A stretch of DNA of 40,824 nt from CAZKXX01 sp964556705 (GTDB taxonomy: Bacteria > Acidobacteriota > Terriglobia > UBA7540). The DNA is taken from NCBI GenBank assembly GCA_964556705.1, contig CAZKXX010000025.1:1-40824 (forward strand). Reading direction: 5' to 3'. Position numbers and translations under genes: made by a program. A model generated the notes under the pieces. The model was not told the DNA's origin. It worked only from the letters and a program-made list of their open reading frames with translations, and searched no databases. Below, in pieces: positions 39,642-40,824 of this stretch (within the stretch, counting starts at the first letter, position 1; the number at the start of each line of letters is the position of its first letter).

Positions 39642-40824
39642 CTGAGGAGCGGATGTCGATGGCGATCAAGCCACAACGAATTCCGGCCGCCGTGACGCTC
39701 GCCGCAATCCTCTTCCTCGCGGCGGCGCGCGCGCAGGAGCCGGCGCCGCAATCCGCGCCGCCGCAACTGGAGCCGCGGGGTGACGAAGACTCCGCGCAGG
39801 AGCCCATCCGCGCGGAGGCCGTGCTGGTGACGACGCCCGTCACCGTCGAGGACGACCGCGGCGAGTTCGTCTTCGGCCTGCGCGAACCCGATTTCGTCGT
39901 TTTGGACGAAGGCGTTCCGCAGCGCATTGAGCGGTTCGTGAGCGAGGCGCGGCCGGTTTCCGCCGTCATCGTCATCCAGACCAGCCGTGACGTCAGCGGA
40001 ACGTTCCCGCAAATCAGCGGGCTCGGCCCGGTTTTTTCCAGTCTCCTGCTCGGACCGGCGGGCCAGGCGGCCGTCATCACCTTCGATGACCGCGTGCGCG
40101 TGGCGCAGGACTTTTCGAGTGACGACGACCAGCTTGTGGAAACGCTCGGGAAGCTGGAGGCGCGCGGCGACCAGGCGCGTCTGAACGACGCGATGATGCG
40201 CGCGCTCGCGCTGCTGGAACGCCGCTCGCGTGAAGAGCGGCGCATCGTCGTCGTCATCGGCGACGGCTTCGACCGCGGCAGTGAAACGGTGGACGAGGAG
40301 GTGGTGCGGCGGGCCACGGGAGGCGAAGTGACGATTTACGGGCTGGGGCTCAATCCGGCCGCGGCCCTCGCCACGCGGCGGCGCGACCCGCCTCCGCCCG
40401 ACCCGCTGGACACGAACGTGGCGCGCCCTGTCCCGCCCAACCGCCCGCCCACGCCTTCCGAGTCGCAGCGCACTTACGGCACGCCGATTCCCCTCGGCGA
40501 CCTGCTGCGCGGCGCGGGCCAGGCCCTGAAGTCGCTGGTCGGTGACAGCCCGCTGGAGTTTTATGCGAACTACACCGGCGGAGCGTTTTACAGCCACGCC
40601 ACCAAGCGCGCGCTTTCCGACCACCTCTCGCGCGTCGCGGCGGAAGTGCAGAGCCAGTACGAACTTGCCTACGTTCCGACCTCGCGCGAGCAGGCGGGGT
40701 TCCGCCGGATTGAAGTCCAGGTGAAGAGGCCGGGACTGAAAGTGCGGGCCCGCGCCGGATATTTCTTTCAGCCCGGTCTTCGTCCCGTTTCGCGCGGCGA
40801 GGAGAAGTCAGGGACAGGGGCAGG
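39638..40824 (+). CDS. VWFA-domain exported protein (incomplete at window edge)
   Basis: The frame from the ATG at 39638 remains open to the right edge (395 codons). A signal peptide ends near LAAARAQE. A strand VTTPVTVEDDRGEFVFGLRE precedes PDFVVLDEGVPQRIERF, typical of the 'VWFA-related' domain of Acidobacteriota. VIVIQTSRDVSG sits at the usual MIDAS DxSxS position but lacks the first Asp, so metal binding is doubtful. VVVIGDGFDRGSET and QYELAYVPTSREQAGFRRIE complete the fold. A Pro-rich insert (about residues 255-285) separates parts. It is translationally coupled to rlmB. The function is unknown, probably cell-surface protein contacts. Confidence 0.75.
   Translation, partial: MTEERMSMAIKPQRIPAAVTLAAILFLAAARAQEPAPQSAPPQLEPRGDEDSAQEPIRAEAVLVTTPVTVEDDRGEFVFGLREPDFVVLDEGVPQRIERFVSEARPVSAVIVIQTSRDVSGTFPQISGLGPVFSSLLLGPAGQAAVITFDDRVRVAQDFSSDDDQLVETLGKLEARGDQARLNDAMMRALALLERRSREERRIVVVIGDGFDRGSETVDEEVVRRATGGEVTIYGLGLNPAAALATRRRDPPPPDPLDTNVARPVPPNRPPTPSESQRTYGTPIPLGDLLRGAGQALKSLVGDSPLEFYANYTGGAFYSHATKRALSDHLSRVAAEVQSQYELAYVPTSREQAGFRRIEVQVKRPGLKVRARAGYFFQPGLRPVSRGEEKSGTGA

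Noticed and set aside
1..40824. CRISPR array, rRNA genes, prophage structural genes or a plasmid origin
   Set aside because: No regularly spaced repeats, rRNA signatures, capsid/tail genes or replication genes are seen in the window.

Overview
The window reads as a chromosomal scaffold from an Acidobacteriota-like bacterium, probably from a metagenome or draft assembly, since it has two 10-N joins (6544-6553 and 18723-18732). The taxon is inferred from gene types: a very large Oar-like TonB-dependent receptor with a carboxypeptidase-regulatory N-terminus, a VWFA-related exported protein, sulfatase-TPR fusions, and GC-rich housekeeping genes packed with start/stop overlaps.

Left flank (1-18.7 kb): a methyltransferase tail; a crcB-DUF190 fluoride-export operon behind a fluoride riboswitch with an overlapping terminator; two alkaline-phosphatase-superfamily phosphodiesterases around an unknown HExxH protein; the Oar-like receptor; a minus-strand cluster (DUF1802, CbiX-like chelatase, flavin reductase, two sulfatase-like/TPR proteins); an unknown exported protein; a ROK sugar kinase; a MerR regulator; and tRNA-Pro(GGG). 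Right flank (36.2-40.8 kb): surE, gltX, rlmB and a VWFA-type exported protein running off the end.

Between them (about 18.83-36.12 kb) lies an island bounded by a 47-nt direct repeat of the 3' half of a tRNA-Pro(CGG) gene, starting at the anticodon loop. It is less GC-rich and more loosely packed than the flanks, and littered with decayed genes: a LemA C-terminus, a HAD/ATPase protein, an IS transposase N-terminus, a universal stress protein and a P-type ATPase C-terminus. The intact genes are mostly membrane-quality or stress functions: FtsH, a STAS-like protein, quinone oxidoreductase, AI-2E-type permease, DUF1269 protein, two HdeD-family proteins, a small beta-grasp-like protein, a site-2 protease with CBS domains, a small coiled-coil protein and an unknown exported protein. 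No integrase is visible.

The most interesting signal is regulatory. The island encodes its own three-PAS sigma-54 activator and carries five sigma-54 (-24/-12) promoters. Each has a palindrome related to TTCGCGAATTCGCGAA centred 60.5-61.5 bp upstream of the -24 GG. This looks like a self-contained, sensor-driven sigma-54 envelope-stress regulon carried on a tRNA-integrated island. It is comparable in content (FtsH, HdeD, proteases), but not in order or control, to the transmissible locus of stress tolerance of Proteobacteria.
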